A stretch of DNA of 11,485 bases from CAYWMP01 sp964459445 (GTDB lineage: Bacteria; Desulfobacterota; DSM-4660; Desulfatiglandales; HGW-15): contig CAYWMP010000186.1 of NCBI GenBank assembly GCA_964459445.1, positions 1-11,485 of the forward strand, written 5' to 3'. The notes beneath the pieces were generated by a model. It made no database searches. It had not been told where the DNA came from and was given only the letters and a program-made list of their open reading frames with translations. Of this stretch, positions 1 through 5,400 are shown one piece after another (position 1 is the stretch's first letter; each line of letters opens with the position of its first letter). Made by a program: the position numbers and the translations under genes.

Positions 1-16
1 GTCAAACTTTACGAGT

Positions 17-35
17 CCCCCGGTATACCCGGGGG
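17..35. terminator. GC-rich hairpin, possible terminator
   Basis: A perfect 7-bp stem, CCCCCGG (17-23) with CCGGGGG (29-35), encloses a 5-nt loop and is followed on the plus strand by TTTAT. The run of T is short, so it would be a weak intrinsic terminator for a gene ending left of the window. No such gene is visible, so termination is only a guess. Confidence 0.35.
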
Positions 36-81
36 TTTATCATGGGTCAATTAGAAGGGAAAACATTTTGCCCGGAACCTT

Positions 82-118
82 GAGCCATTTTTTGAGCATT
101 CAGCTCAAAATATGGCTC
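82..118. repeat. 16-bp hairpin in gene-free DNA
   Basis: The arms 82-97 and 103-118 pair over 16 bp with one mismatch (position 89 against 111) around the loop ATTCA. The stem begins GAGCCAT and closes with GAGC/GCTC. No long T-run follows on either strand, so it is a strong potential RNA or DNA hairpin without the standard tail of an intrinsic terminator. It could be a terminator, a processing site or a remnant of a mobile repeat. Confidence 0.55.
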
Positions 119-290
119 TCTCATTTAACCCCTAATCGCATTTCTCAGACCAATGAATAGCTGGGGGGTAGGAAAAAATAGGGATCAAAGCGAAAGGATT
201 AGGATCAAAGGTGTAGGGCGTAAGATATTTGTTGCGTTTTTTGCAGTGCTTTTGCCATGGGTTTTTACCGGGGCTCACCCCCTATTTACT

Positions 291-332
291 ACAATTCATG
301 CAACAAAAGATACCATTTGTTGCATGAATTGT
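291..332. repeat. Perfect 17-bp inverted repeat
   Basis: ACAATTCATGCAACAAA (291-307) is followed by an 8-nt spacer (308-315) and its exact reverse complement (316-332). TTT follows at 333-335. The rest of 1-633 shows no convincing gene, only this dyad, two hairpins (17-35, 82-118) and a dispersed-repeat copy (450-580). Possible roles are a protein-binding dyad, a weak terminator or a miniature-element end. The sequence does not decide between them. Confidence 0.7.
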
Positions 333-449
333 TTTGCGTGGTTTCATAGAATCATACCTTTTGGACGCCTGAATCTGCCTATTCGAATACTCGCATTAAA
401 AGTAAACGCTGAATTGTTGTTTACAAAATACGTCTGAAAATTGGGTACG

Positions 450-580
450 CTACAAGGTGGGTTAGGTTGAGTGTTTACAATTCCGACGCGGCTTAGTTCG
501 GGGTTTTTACTCTCTTCAGAAGATCATCTATCATAACCTGCTGAATCAATGAAGGAAGAAAACGAGGAGGAGACGGAGTC
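450..580. repeat. Dispersed intergenic repeat, copy A
   Basis: This stretch is homologous, in the same orientation, to 1981-2112. The best part, 450-491 against 1981-2022, matches at 36 of 42 positions without gaps and includes an exact GTGTTTACAATTCCG. Beyond that the copies stay recognisably similar but need small gaps (ctctt..agat..atct..aac, then a gagg..gacgga block near the end). Together with copy B it brackets the three-gene cassette at 634-1941. No coding capacity is apparent. The outer boundaries are approximate. Confidence 0.6.
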
Positions 581-633
581 CCGTCCAGCGGCAATAGCTT
601 TGCGCGGGATCGACGGGATCTTGGAGGCCAATT

Positions 634-825
634 TCATAGCTCATATTTCCAAATCTCTTTCCCTTCATTGATAAGTCTTTTTCTCCTGTTCACACACGCA
701 ATGCAGTTACAGCCCGCTGTTACTGGATGTTTGCCCAATTGTTCGGCCAGGTCCCAGGATGCATTTATCATTTCAATGATCATCCTGCGTCGTTCTTCCT
801 GTAAGGTCTCTTGATTCTTTTTCAT
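634..825 (-). CDS. Small hypothetical protein with a CNCIAC motif
   Basis: This 63-aa protein is not a family I recognise. Residues 1-32 are charged and probably helical (KKNQETLQEERRRMIIEMI). They are followed by a Cys cluster, CNCIAC (residues 39-44), and a basic stretch, VNRRKRL. The three cysteines could bind a metal, but no complete zinc or Fe-S motif is present. The ATG overlaps the stop of the upstream nucleotidyltransferase gene (ATGA at 822-825), which implies translational coupling and a functional link. No separate strong ribosome binding site is seen. It may be a partner or antitoxin of the nucleotidyltransferase; that is inferred only from the overlap. It could also be a shortened remnant, but the tight coupling favours a real gene. 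Confidence 0.6.
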   Translation of the reverse strand: MKKNQETLQEERRRMIIEMINASWDLAEQLGKHPVTAGCNCIACVNRRKRLINEGKEIWKYEL

Positions 826-1427
826 AGCTCAAGTTGCTCCGGGTTATCCAAACCACCTTCCGCCTTATTGAAGAGTGATAGAACCCTATCCCTCTGACCG
901 AACCTCTCTGCAAACAGGTAAATCCGATCTTTGTTGAGGGGTTCAAATTTCGAAAAAATCAAATCCCCTTTATACAATTTCATAACATCCAGAATATCCG
1001 CTTCATCCTTCGGTCCCCGTTCAGGGTGATTGGCGATTGCCATCAGCTTTAAGATGATATAATCCGTGGGTTGAAGAACAGGATGACTCCCCAGAAGCGT
1101 ATCTTCGATAAGAGTACTCCTTTTCAAAATATCTCTTCCTTCAGGGGTATTGACGAACATGAAATCAACTTTCCCATACACACCTAACTCGGAATCAAAC
1201 TGTGCAAAAGACCTTGTTTTTTGAAAGCATGTATAGCCTAGTCTCTCCATAAAAGGAGATATCGCTGACCAGAACCTCCCTTCTGTTAATAAATCTATAT
1301 CCGCGGTATATTTCGGGAGCCCGTATATAGTCAATGCAAAGGCCCCGATCAAAGTATAGGGGATGTTTCTTTCCTTCAGATTATCTGCGATTATCTGTAA
1401 GACCTTGGGTAACTTCTGTGATGTCAT
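822..1427 (-). CDS. Nucleotidyltransferase-fold protein (AbiEii/MNT-like)
   Basis: This 201-aa protein shows the signature of the polymerase-beta/MNT nucleotidyltransferase superfamily. It has a GA-rich strand-turn, LIGAFAL (residues 27-33), then the DxD pair in TADIDLL (D43, D45). A third acidic residue is likely D88 in KVDFMFV. The C-terminal half carries ILKLMA..HPERGPKDEADILDV (about 126-148), a helix typical of AbiEii-like and related uncharacterised nucleotidyltransferases. Such proteins transfer nucleotides to RNA or protein targets, often in toxin-antitoxin or phage-defence pairs; the substrate here is unknown. The ATG at 1427 is preceded by AGGA at a suitable spacing. The gene lies 43 bp downstream of the 1471-1941 gene and overlaps the 63-aa gene by 4 bp, giving a three-gene operon. 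All catalytic acids appear present, so the protein is probably active. Confidence 0.8.
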   Translation of the reverse strand: MTSQKLPKVLQIIADNLKERNIPYTLIGAFALTIYGLPKYTADIDLLTEGRFWSAISPFMERLGYTCFQKTRSFAQFDSELGVYGKVDFMFVNTPEGRDILKRSTLIEDTLLGSHPVLQPTDYIILKLMAIANHPERGPKDEADILDVMKLYKGDLIFSKFEPLNKDRIYLFAERFGQRDRVLSLFNKAEGGLDNPEQLEL

Positions 1428-1470
1428 CTTTTTTCCTGTTCTGAAGAGTCAAACCTTATGTGCTGGTAAG

Positions 1471-1941
1471 TCATCGCAGTTCATACAGGCACAATACCGC
1501 GGCCCACCCCGAAGGCAGCATATCAGGCGGCTCTTCCAGCTCTTTTCCATATTTGACAACCATATCAAGAAAAAATTTGGCGTGGAAAAATGCCTCAACA
1601 AACGGCCGGGTATGCACTGTCCAATTCCTGTTGTGTTCAGGTTCAAAGTACTTTCCGCCAGCACCCGCTTTAATGATTTCCTCGAATTCCCTGCAAAATG
1701 ATTTCCCCTCAGGCGCAAGATCCCTCAACGCGTTAAAGATCCTCCTGGTTTTATCTTGGAGCCCGTAAACTTTGAAAGAATGATGATAGAACCGGTAAAT
1801 GGAATCTTCATACTCCCAATGGGAACCCATTGCTTGTAAAAGTTCTTCAAGTTCAGGAAGCCTGGCCTTGATATTAGCGAGTAGCTGATTATCCTTCTCC
1901 TTTAGGTCTTTTAAATATTCGGGAAAGCCTTCTTTCTCCAT
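1471..1941 (-). CDS. Conserved-looking hypothetical protein, first gene of the cassette
   Basis: I do not recognise this protein. With the ATG at 1941 it has 156 residues, starting MEKEGFPEYLKDLKEKD. It is rich in charged helix-forming residues at the N-terminus. The middle and C-terminal parts hold aromatic/His-rich stretches (SIYRFYHHSFKVY, NWTVHTRPFVEAFFHAKFF). There is no signal peptide and no clear membrane segment. The frame can be extended to a TTG at 1986 (171 aa). That start has no Shine-Dalgarno sequence and falls inside dispersed repeat copy B (from 1981), so I prefer ATG 1941. It is followed after 43 bp by the nucleotidyltransferase gene and is likely co-transcribed with it. Its function may relate to that module, but nothing in the sequence states it. 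Confidence 0.6.
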   Translation of the reverse strand: MEKEGFPEYLKDLKEKDNQLLANIKARLPELEELLQAMGSHWEYEDSIYRFYHHSFKVYGLQDKTRRIFNALRDLAPEGKSFCREFEEIIKAGAGGKYFEPEHNRNWTVHTRPFVEAFFHAKFFLDMVVKYGKELEEPPDMLPSGWAAVLCLYELR

Positions 1942-1980
1942 CTGTTTTGGCCTTTTCCAAAAATATGTAAATAAGGCATA

Positions 1981-2112
1981 CCACAAGCTATGTTAGGTTG
2001 GGTGTTTACAATTCCGCCGCGGCCTTGCTCAGTGTTTTTTGCTCTTTAAAGATGATATCTACCAAAACGCGCGGATTTAAGAAAGCAAGAAAAAAGAGGC
2101 GGGGACGGAACT
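1981..2112. repeat. Dispersed intergenic repeat, copy B
   Basis: This is the direct-oriented partner of 450-580. The conserved core is GTTAGGTTGGGTGTTTACAA, starting at 1992, and the similarity begins at 1981. It lies immediately upstream of the three-gene cassette, while copy A lies downstream. The left end overlaps a possible TTG-started extension of the adjacent gene, which argues that the extension is not coding. Confidence 0.6.
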
Positions 2113-2139
2113 CAGTAGTCTGAGGTCAGTAGTCAGGGA
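2112..2139. repeat. Short 14-bp tandem repeat
   Basis: TCAGTAGTC occurs at 2112-2120 and again at 2126-2134, a period of 14 bp, joined by TGAGG. It directly follows repeat copy B. From memory, such cagtagtc-type tandem units are common in intergenic DNA of related genomes. No function is suggested. Confidence 0.45.
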
Positions 2140-2224
2140 TCTGCCTTTAGCATTTTCGAGGGGTCATTTGTGGGTCAAGAATTGGCTATTTGAGGAGAAA
2201 TCCACTTAGAATAATTCTAAAATT

Positions 2225-2650
2225 TCAGGTAGGCACACGCCACTTAAGACCCGGAAACCTCGCATAATCACGATCGAGAGTGATCCACTCACAACCGGAC
2301 TCAATGGCCAGTGCCGCGAACCAAGCATCGGGCACCAGGTTGCCATGGGCTTCGGCTTCGGTACAAAGGCGCGCAAAGATCTCCCAATGCCGCTCCCCAG
2401 GTTGAATGACCACACAGTGGGGTTGAGCAAGCAGGATGTCGCTGAACCGGAGTACTTCATCCAGCCTGCTCGGTTCAACAAAGACCTTTGGGTGTGTAGT
2501 AATGCGGATTACCCCGCTCAATACCTGCGGAGCCATGCCGTAACGCGCGTCGCCATTGACAACGCCCGAGAGCCAGATCCGGCATCTGTCGTGCTGAGAT
2601 GAATCTGATCGGAAGGCGTTTACGAGGATATTGACGTCGGCAAGGATCAC
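2225..2650 (-). CDS. vapC: PIN-domain toxin, VapC family
   Basis: This 141-aa protein is a PIN-domain ribonuclease of the VapC type, which cleaves RNA (often tRNA or rRNA) when freed from its antitoxin. It opens MILADVNILVNAF, with the first catalytic acid at D5. A second acidic region is VPDAWFAALAIESG (D108). The C-terminal motif WITLDRDYARFPGL supplies D126 and D128. The usual mid-domain Glu lies in a segment that here reads APQVLSGVIRITTHP, with Gly (G46) where I would expect it. From memory, this VapC subgroup often lacks it. The start is GTG at 2650, overlapping the antitoxin stop as GTGA (2647-2650), which implies translational coupling. The length is normal for VapC. The gene pair looks more GC-rich than the cassette to its left, compatible with separate acquisition. 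Confidence 0.88.
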   Translation of the reverse strand: MILADVNILVNAFRSDSSQHDRCRIWLSGVVNGDARYGMAPQVLSGVIRITTHPKVFVEPSRLDEVLRFSDILLAQPHCVVIQPGERHWEIFARLCTEAEAHGNLVPDAWFAALAIESGCEWITLDRDYARFPGLKWRVPT

Positions 2651-2886
2651 GGAACGTTCATGGCCTCCTCCAAATCACCGGACCGGTTGAGGTCAATCCC
2701 CGGAAGGACTCCCCCGGAGGCCTCAGATACCGGGAGCTCAACGCGCCCCCGCTTGCGTGGCTTCGGTTTGGCCACTATGAGCGCCAGGGCCTCTTCGATT
2801 AGCGATGTCAGGGTACGGCCCTCATCTGCCGCGCGTTTTTTTGCGCCCTGCAGAAGTTCGTCGTTTATTCTAACGGTTGTTCTCAT
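2647..2886 (-). CDS. vapB: Ribbon-helix-helix antitoxin, VapB family
   Basis: This 79-aa antitoxin has an N-terminal ribbon-helix-helix DNA-binding domain: the beta strand MRTTVRINDELL (1-12), then helices AKKRAADEGR and TLTSLIEEALALIVA (to about residue 39). The C-terminal tail, with basic PKPRKRGR and then ELPVS..GGVLPGIDLNRSGDLEEAM, resembles the segment that wraps VapC and blocks its active site. It is expected to neutralise the downstream toxin and, as a dimer or with VapC, repress the pair. The ATG at 2886 is chosen because the strand MRTTVRI must start there. There is no Shine-Dalgarno sequence ahead of it, and the predicted transcription start coincides with the ATG (see the promoter entry). 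Confidence 0.85.
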   Translation of the reverse strand: MRTTVRINDELLQGAKKRAADEGRTLTSLIEEALALIVAKPKPRKRGRVELPVSEASGGVLPGIDLNRSGDLEEAMNVP

Positions 2887-2913
2887 GCATCAAAACATAT
2901 CAATAATGCATCA
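2885..2913. promoter_or_regulatory. Candidate VapB operator repeats
   Basis: ATGCATCA occurs exactly at 2885-2892 and 2906-2913, 21 bp apart (two helical turns). One copy covers the predicted transcription start and the other lies in the promoter spacer. Repeated sites spaced by whole turns are typical for ribbon-helix-helix dimers, so binding here would repress the vapBC promoter. Binding by VapB itself is inferred. Confidence 0.5.
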
Positions 2914-2922
2914 GTATGTCAA
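2894..2922 (-). promoter_or_regulatory. Sigma70-type promoter of vapBC
   Basis: On the minus strand TTGACA (2922-2917) is a perfect -35 box. A 17-bp spacer (2916-2900) separates it from TATGTT (2899-2894), a 4/6 -10 box. The expected start is about 2886-2888, that is, on or within two bases of the vapB ATG at 2886. The transcript would be leaderless, in line with the missing ribosome binding site. Confidence 0.65.
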
Positions 2923-3100
2923 TATCACATCATTAACATTTTCTCTTTTATTTAAAAAGAGGGTGCAGGATGGATTGGAGAGAAGCGGAGACACGCTCAA
3001 CTGGGCTAAGGGGTGCATTTGCCATTGGAAATTTGTGTGAGATAAAATAGTTGATTTCAGGAAAAGGAAACGTTGCAAAAGTGGAGGGGTTTTAACGCTG

Positions 3101-3988
3101 TTAAAGTAAACCTGCTGCTGACATGATATCCGGGACCAGGTCCTCTTTCCCTATAGCCATGATGTGGACGCCGTCGCACATGTTCTCATCGTGTATTTTC
3201 TTGATCATCCGCCCCGCAATCTCCACACCTTTTTCCAGCTTCCTTCCCTTGGGTGCAGCATCCATCTCATCAATGAGCTCTTGTGGAACCATGACGCCAG
3301 CCACGTTTTTGTTCATGAATCTGGCCATGGGTGCGGATGTAAGAAGGATGATGCCCGCGAGAATCTTCACCGGAAACTGCCTGGCATAATCCATGAATTT
3401 ATTAAAATTATCCAAATCATAGACCGCTTGAGTCTGAATGAATTCCGCCCCTGCATCGATCTTCTTTTCAAATTTGATCAACTGCGGCTCGATGGGATTG
3501 GCCTCTGGTGTGACAATCGCGCCTGCACAAAAGGTTACTGCGCCGTCCAGTTCGTTTCCTCCTAAATCCTTCCCCTTCTCAAGCCTTCGAATAGTTTCCA
3601 GCAACTGACTGGAATCCAAATCAAAGACCCCTTTTCCTTCTTTGTGGTCCCCCAAAAGGATGGAATCGCCCGTAAGAGAGAGAACATTGTTGATGCCCCT
3701 GCTTGCAGCAAACAGGAGATCTGCCTGCAAAGCCATTCGGTTCCTGTCTCTACAGGTCATCTGCAAGATTGGTTCACCGCCCATCTCTTTAGCAATAAGC
3801 GCACCACCGATGGAAGGAAATCGCATCACTGAACTCTGGTGATCCGTTATATTCATGGCATGCACCTTGCCCTTCAGGAGTTCAATGTGGCGCGTCATCT
3901 TATCCAGATTCGTTCCTTTGGGTGGCGCCACCTCAGAGGTGACCACGAATTCGCCTGATGCCAAAGCCTCTTTGAAAGAAGATATCAT
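3101..3988 (-). CDS. metF: Methylenetetrahydrofolate reductase, flavoprotein subunit
   Basis: MetF interconverts 5,10-methylene-THF and 5-methyl-THF with FAD, in the methyl branch of the Wood-Ljungdahl pathway or for methionine synthesis. The 295-aa length is standard for the catalytic TIM barrel. Visible motifs are TSEVAPP (E19, the position of the catalytic Glu), MNITDHQSS (46-53), the FAD-loop LTGDS (D108) and FIQTQAVYD (183-191), which contains the folate-binding Gln. The ATG at 3988 has AGAGG six bases upstream. The protein has no added C-terminal regulatory domain. The gene follows metV, 271 bp away on the same strand. In acetogens MetF works as a MetFV complex, where MetV passes electrons from other redox partners. 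The direction in this organism (CO2 fixation or methyl oxidation) cannot be told from sequence. Confidence 0.93.
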   Translation of the reverse strand: MISSFKEALASGEFVVTSEVAPPKGTNLDKMTRHIELLKGKVHAMNITDHQSSVMRFPSIGGALIAKEMGGEPILQMTCRDRNRMALQADLLFAASRGINNVLSLTGDSILLGDHKEGKGVFDLDSSQLLETIRRLEKGKDLGGNELDGAVTFCAGAIVTPEANPIEPQLIKFEKKIDAGAEFIQTQAVYDLDNFNKFMDYARQFPVKILAGIILLTSAPMARFMNKNVAGVMVPQELIDEMDAAPKGRKLEKGVEIAGRMIKKIHDENMCDGVHIMAIGKEDLVPDIMSAAGLL

Positions 3989-4066
3989 TTGGGACCTCTT
4001 ATATCATTAATTCGGAAGAATTGATGGCAATTTGTCAGTCTACAATTCCTATTAAAGTGACGGTCT

Positions 4067-4153
4067 GTTACGGGTTTCGCGTTGCGAGTTCCGTGTCAGA
4101 TTTTCGAGAAAGGACTTTCCTTAACGCGCAACACAAAACTCGAAACACGGAAC
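4067..4153. repeat. Opposed GTTNCGN heptad arrays forming an inverted repeat
   Basis: Four tandem 7-bp units, GTTACGG, GTTTCGC, GTTGCGA and GTTCCGT, run across 4067-4094 on the plus strand. Read on the minus strand from 4153 to 4126, the units are GTTCCGT, GTTTCGA, GTTTTGT and GTTGCGC, with a decayed fifth unit, GTTAAGG, to 4119. The two arms (4067-4096 and 4124-4153) match at 22 of 30 positions as an inverted repeat. A small AAGGA/TCCTT hairpin sits between them. It lies in the metV-metF intergenic space. Confidence 0.65.
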
Positions 4154-4178
4154 AAACCTCTGTTATTTAAAATTGACT

Positions 4179-4254
4179 ATTGAATAGTGGAAATTGTTAA
4201 AAACAAGAACCAACCCCAACCTTCCAATATTCAATCTTCACTATTCAATCTTCA
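4179..4254. repeat. 11-bp dyad and 14-bp-period direct repeat at the metV 3' end
   Basis: ATTGAATAGTG (4179-4189) is the exact reverse complement of CACTATTCAAT (4239-4249). The second arm lies inside a direct repeat, TATTCAATCTTCA, at 4228-4240 and 4242-4254 (period 14). The region ends 5 bp from the metV stop codon and is very AT-rich. On the minus-strand transcript it lies just after metV, so it could form a hairpin that slows decay or attenuates transcription into metF. That role is inferred. Confidence 0.55.
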
Positions 4255-4259
4255 ATTCA

Positions 4260-4910
4260 TTAATTCATCCTCCATTTTCCCGGTGTCGGCTCTCCACCAT
4301 GATGATTTCTGGGTTTTTGATATTTTCTCATGGTGTCCAATCGATCTAATTCCTTCAAACGATTATAAATCAGTGTCCATACGCAGTCCTTGTGGGTATC
4401 GATCTCGCACTTCCCAAAGTTGGTTCCACCGCAAGGCCCGTTGACCAAACCCTTGTGACAGGATGTAACCGGACAAATGCCCCCGGTCTCGCCGATGATG
4501 CATACGCCGCATTGGGTGCATATTTCGTTGAACTCACCAACGGAGGTCTCCTTGCCTATAAAGAGCGTATCCAGGGCCGGAACCACCATTTTTTTGAGTT
4601 GCCGGGCTATGGTTTGAACCCCGAATGCACAGGTCATGATCAGCAGTACATCTGCTTGGGAAATATGTTGGCCAAATTCATTTAAGGCCTCTCCCGTCAG
4701 ATGATCACAGGCCACAGGCAGTACGGTTTTTCCGGTAATGAGCTTTCCCTTTTCTGAAAGTTTTTCGCCCATGGCCTCCACTTCAGGGGTGCCGCCCGTG
4801 TTTGTGAGTGTGACGCAGGTGCCGCATCCAACAATAAAGACCCGCCCTAACCCCTCGAGGAGTCGGTCTATCTCCTCCTCCGGCTTTTGTTTTGTAATGG
4901 ATCTGATCAT
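4260..4910 (-). CDS. metV: MetV, iron-sulfur/zinc partner subunit of methylene-THF reductase
   Basis: This 216-aa protein matches the MetV family (methylene-tetrahydrofolate reductase C-terminal type), the partner that delivers electrons to MetF in acetogens and related anaerobes. The N-terminal part has VGCGTCVTLTNTGG (C29, C32) and VACDH (C68). ADVLLIMTCAFGVQT (C94) resembles a nucleotide-fold strand. The C-terminal part is a dense Cys cluster: CTQCGVC (C131, C134, C137), then C146, C151, C160, C168 and C176, fit to bind Fe-S and/or zinc. GLVNGPCGG is a family hallmark. The ATG at 4910 has GGAG six bases upstream. It precedes metF in the usual metV-metF order. Upstream on the same strand, after 490 bp, is the NuoE/NuoF-GltD/FdhA-like operon, a plausible electron source. 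Confidence 0.9.
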   Translation of the reverse strand: MIRSITKQKPEEEIDRLLEGLGRVFIVGCGTCVTLTNTGGTPEVEAMGEKLSEKGKLITGKTVLPVACDHLTGEALNEFGQHISQADVLLIMTCAFGVQTIARQLKKMVVPALDTLFIGKETSVGEFNEICTQCGVCIIGETGGICPVTSCHKGLVNGPCGGTNFGKCEIDTHKDCVWTLIYNRLKELDRLDTMRKYQKPRNHHGGEPTPGKWRMN

Positions 4911-5018
4911 GTTGTTCTCCCAATCCTGATGAAACTACAAAGACGCCAAAAACATATAATTGCAAGCCCGATAGCGGGACAATTCAACCTTATCTGTAAT
5001 AGTTCACCGGGAGTATGA

Positions 5019-5043
5019 TTTTAGACAGGATTACAGGATCAAC
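5019..5043. repeat. Dispersed-repeat fragment (AGACAGGATTACAGGAT type)
   Basis: TTTTAGACAGGATTACAGGA resembles, from memory, a widespread intergenic repeat of Desulfobacterota genomes. A diverged relative in the opposite orientation lies at 5256-5292 (units like cagacggga, taaacatga, ttatcagga on the minus strand). The two bracket the structured element at 5068-5202. The family identity was not checked against any database. Confidence 0.4.
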
Positions 5044-5067
5044 GGGCTGTATTGGAAAAGAATCAGA

Positions 5068-5202
5068 GGATCGTCAAAAAGCGCCGCGTAAAGCGACGTT
5101 CCGATATAGCCATATCGGAACCAACGTGGAGAGCTTGAATGACAATAATAAGGTGACATATTTTTGTCATCAAGTACTCCACATAATGCTTTTAGACGAT
5201 CC
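5068..5202. other. Structured 135-bp element, ncRNA or MITE-like
   Basis: Three nested and adjacent inverted repeats make a three-way junction. P1 pairs 5068-5082 with 5188-5202 (14 of 15). P2 pairs 5098-5107 with 5112-5121 (10 of 10, loop AGCC). P3 pairs 5126-5145 with 5164-5182: GTGGAG/CTCCAC, a 2x2 internal loop, CTTGA/TCAAG, a bulged A, then TGACAA/TTGTCA. The linkers are short (15, 4 and 5 nt). The shape fits a structured RNA or a miniature transposable element with 15-bp terminal inverted repeats. No target-site duplication is evident and no promoter or T-tract was recognised. The rest of gene-free 4911-5400 holds only dispersed-repeat fragments. Confidence 0.5.
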
Positions 5203-5255
5203 ATTCAAATAACCAGCCACCCATGTCAATGCATTAAGTTAGCTGTAGAAGACAA

Positions 5256-5292
5256 ATCATCCTGATAATCATGTTTATCCCGTCTGATTAAG
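5256..5292. repeat. Dispersed-repeat fragment, inverted relative of 5019-5043
   Basis: On the minus strand this reads as three 9-bp units of the type CAGACGGGA, TAAACATGA, TTATCAGGA. They resemble the ACAGGAT-type units at 5019-5043 but are diverged. It has no coding capacity. Confidence 0.35.
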
Positions 5293-5314
5293 TATTGTCT
5301 GATATCCATTATCC

Positions 5315-5358
5315 GCAGAGATTGCTTCGACTTCCTTCGTTCGCCTCGCAATGACCGG
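5315..5358. repeat. Dispersed palindromic repeat (ATTGC...GCAAT type)
   Basis: The segment contains GCAGAGATTGCTTCGACTTC and, further on, CGTTCGCCTCGCAATGAC. Its ends ATTGC (5321-5325) and GCAAT (5348-5352) are complementary. From memory it matches a very common bacterial intergenic repeat of the form gagattgcttcg...cgcaatgac. It lies 42 bp past the stop of the NuoF-GltD gene and could form a hairpin in that transcript, but no terminator T-tract follows. Confidence 0.55.
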
Positions 5359-5400
5359 GAATAAAAATTTTTCGCACCGAATTCGCAGAGAGGTAACCGT

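Noticed and set aside
153..437. 94-aa open frame on the plus strand with a hydrophobic N-terminal stretch
   Set aside because: It has no ribosome binding site, spans a perfect 17-bp inverted repeat and has no recognisable domain; chance reading through repeat DNA is more likely.
2206..2220. TTAGAATAATTCTAA palindrome after vapC
   Set aside because: The 1-nt centre prevents a hairpin loop and a single short AT palindrome is not significant.
3091..3105. TTTAAC-GCT-GTTAAA hairpin at the metF stop as terminator
   Set aside because: Only six A/T-rich pairs with a 3-nt loop and no T-tract on the transcript; too weak.
4228..4254. CRISPR-like short repeats
   Set aside because: The repeat is 13 bp with a 1-bp spacer and only two copies; not a CRISPR array.
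5015..5212. 65-aa plus-strand open frame
   Set aside because: It runs through a dispersed-repeat fragment and all stems of the structured element; no ribosome binding site or family.
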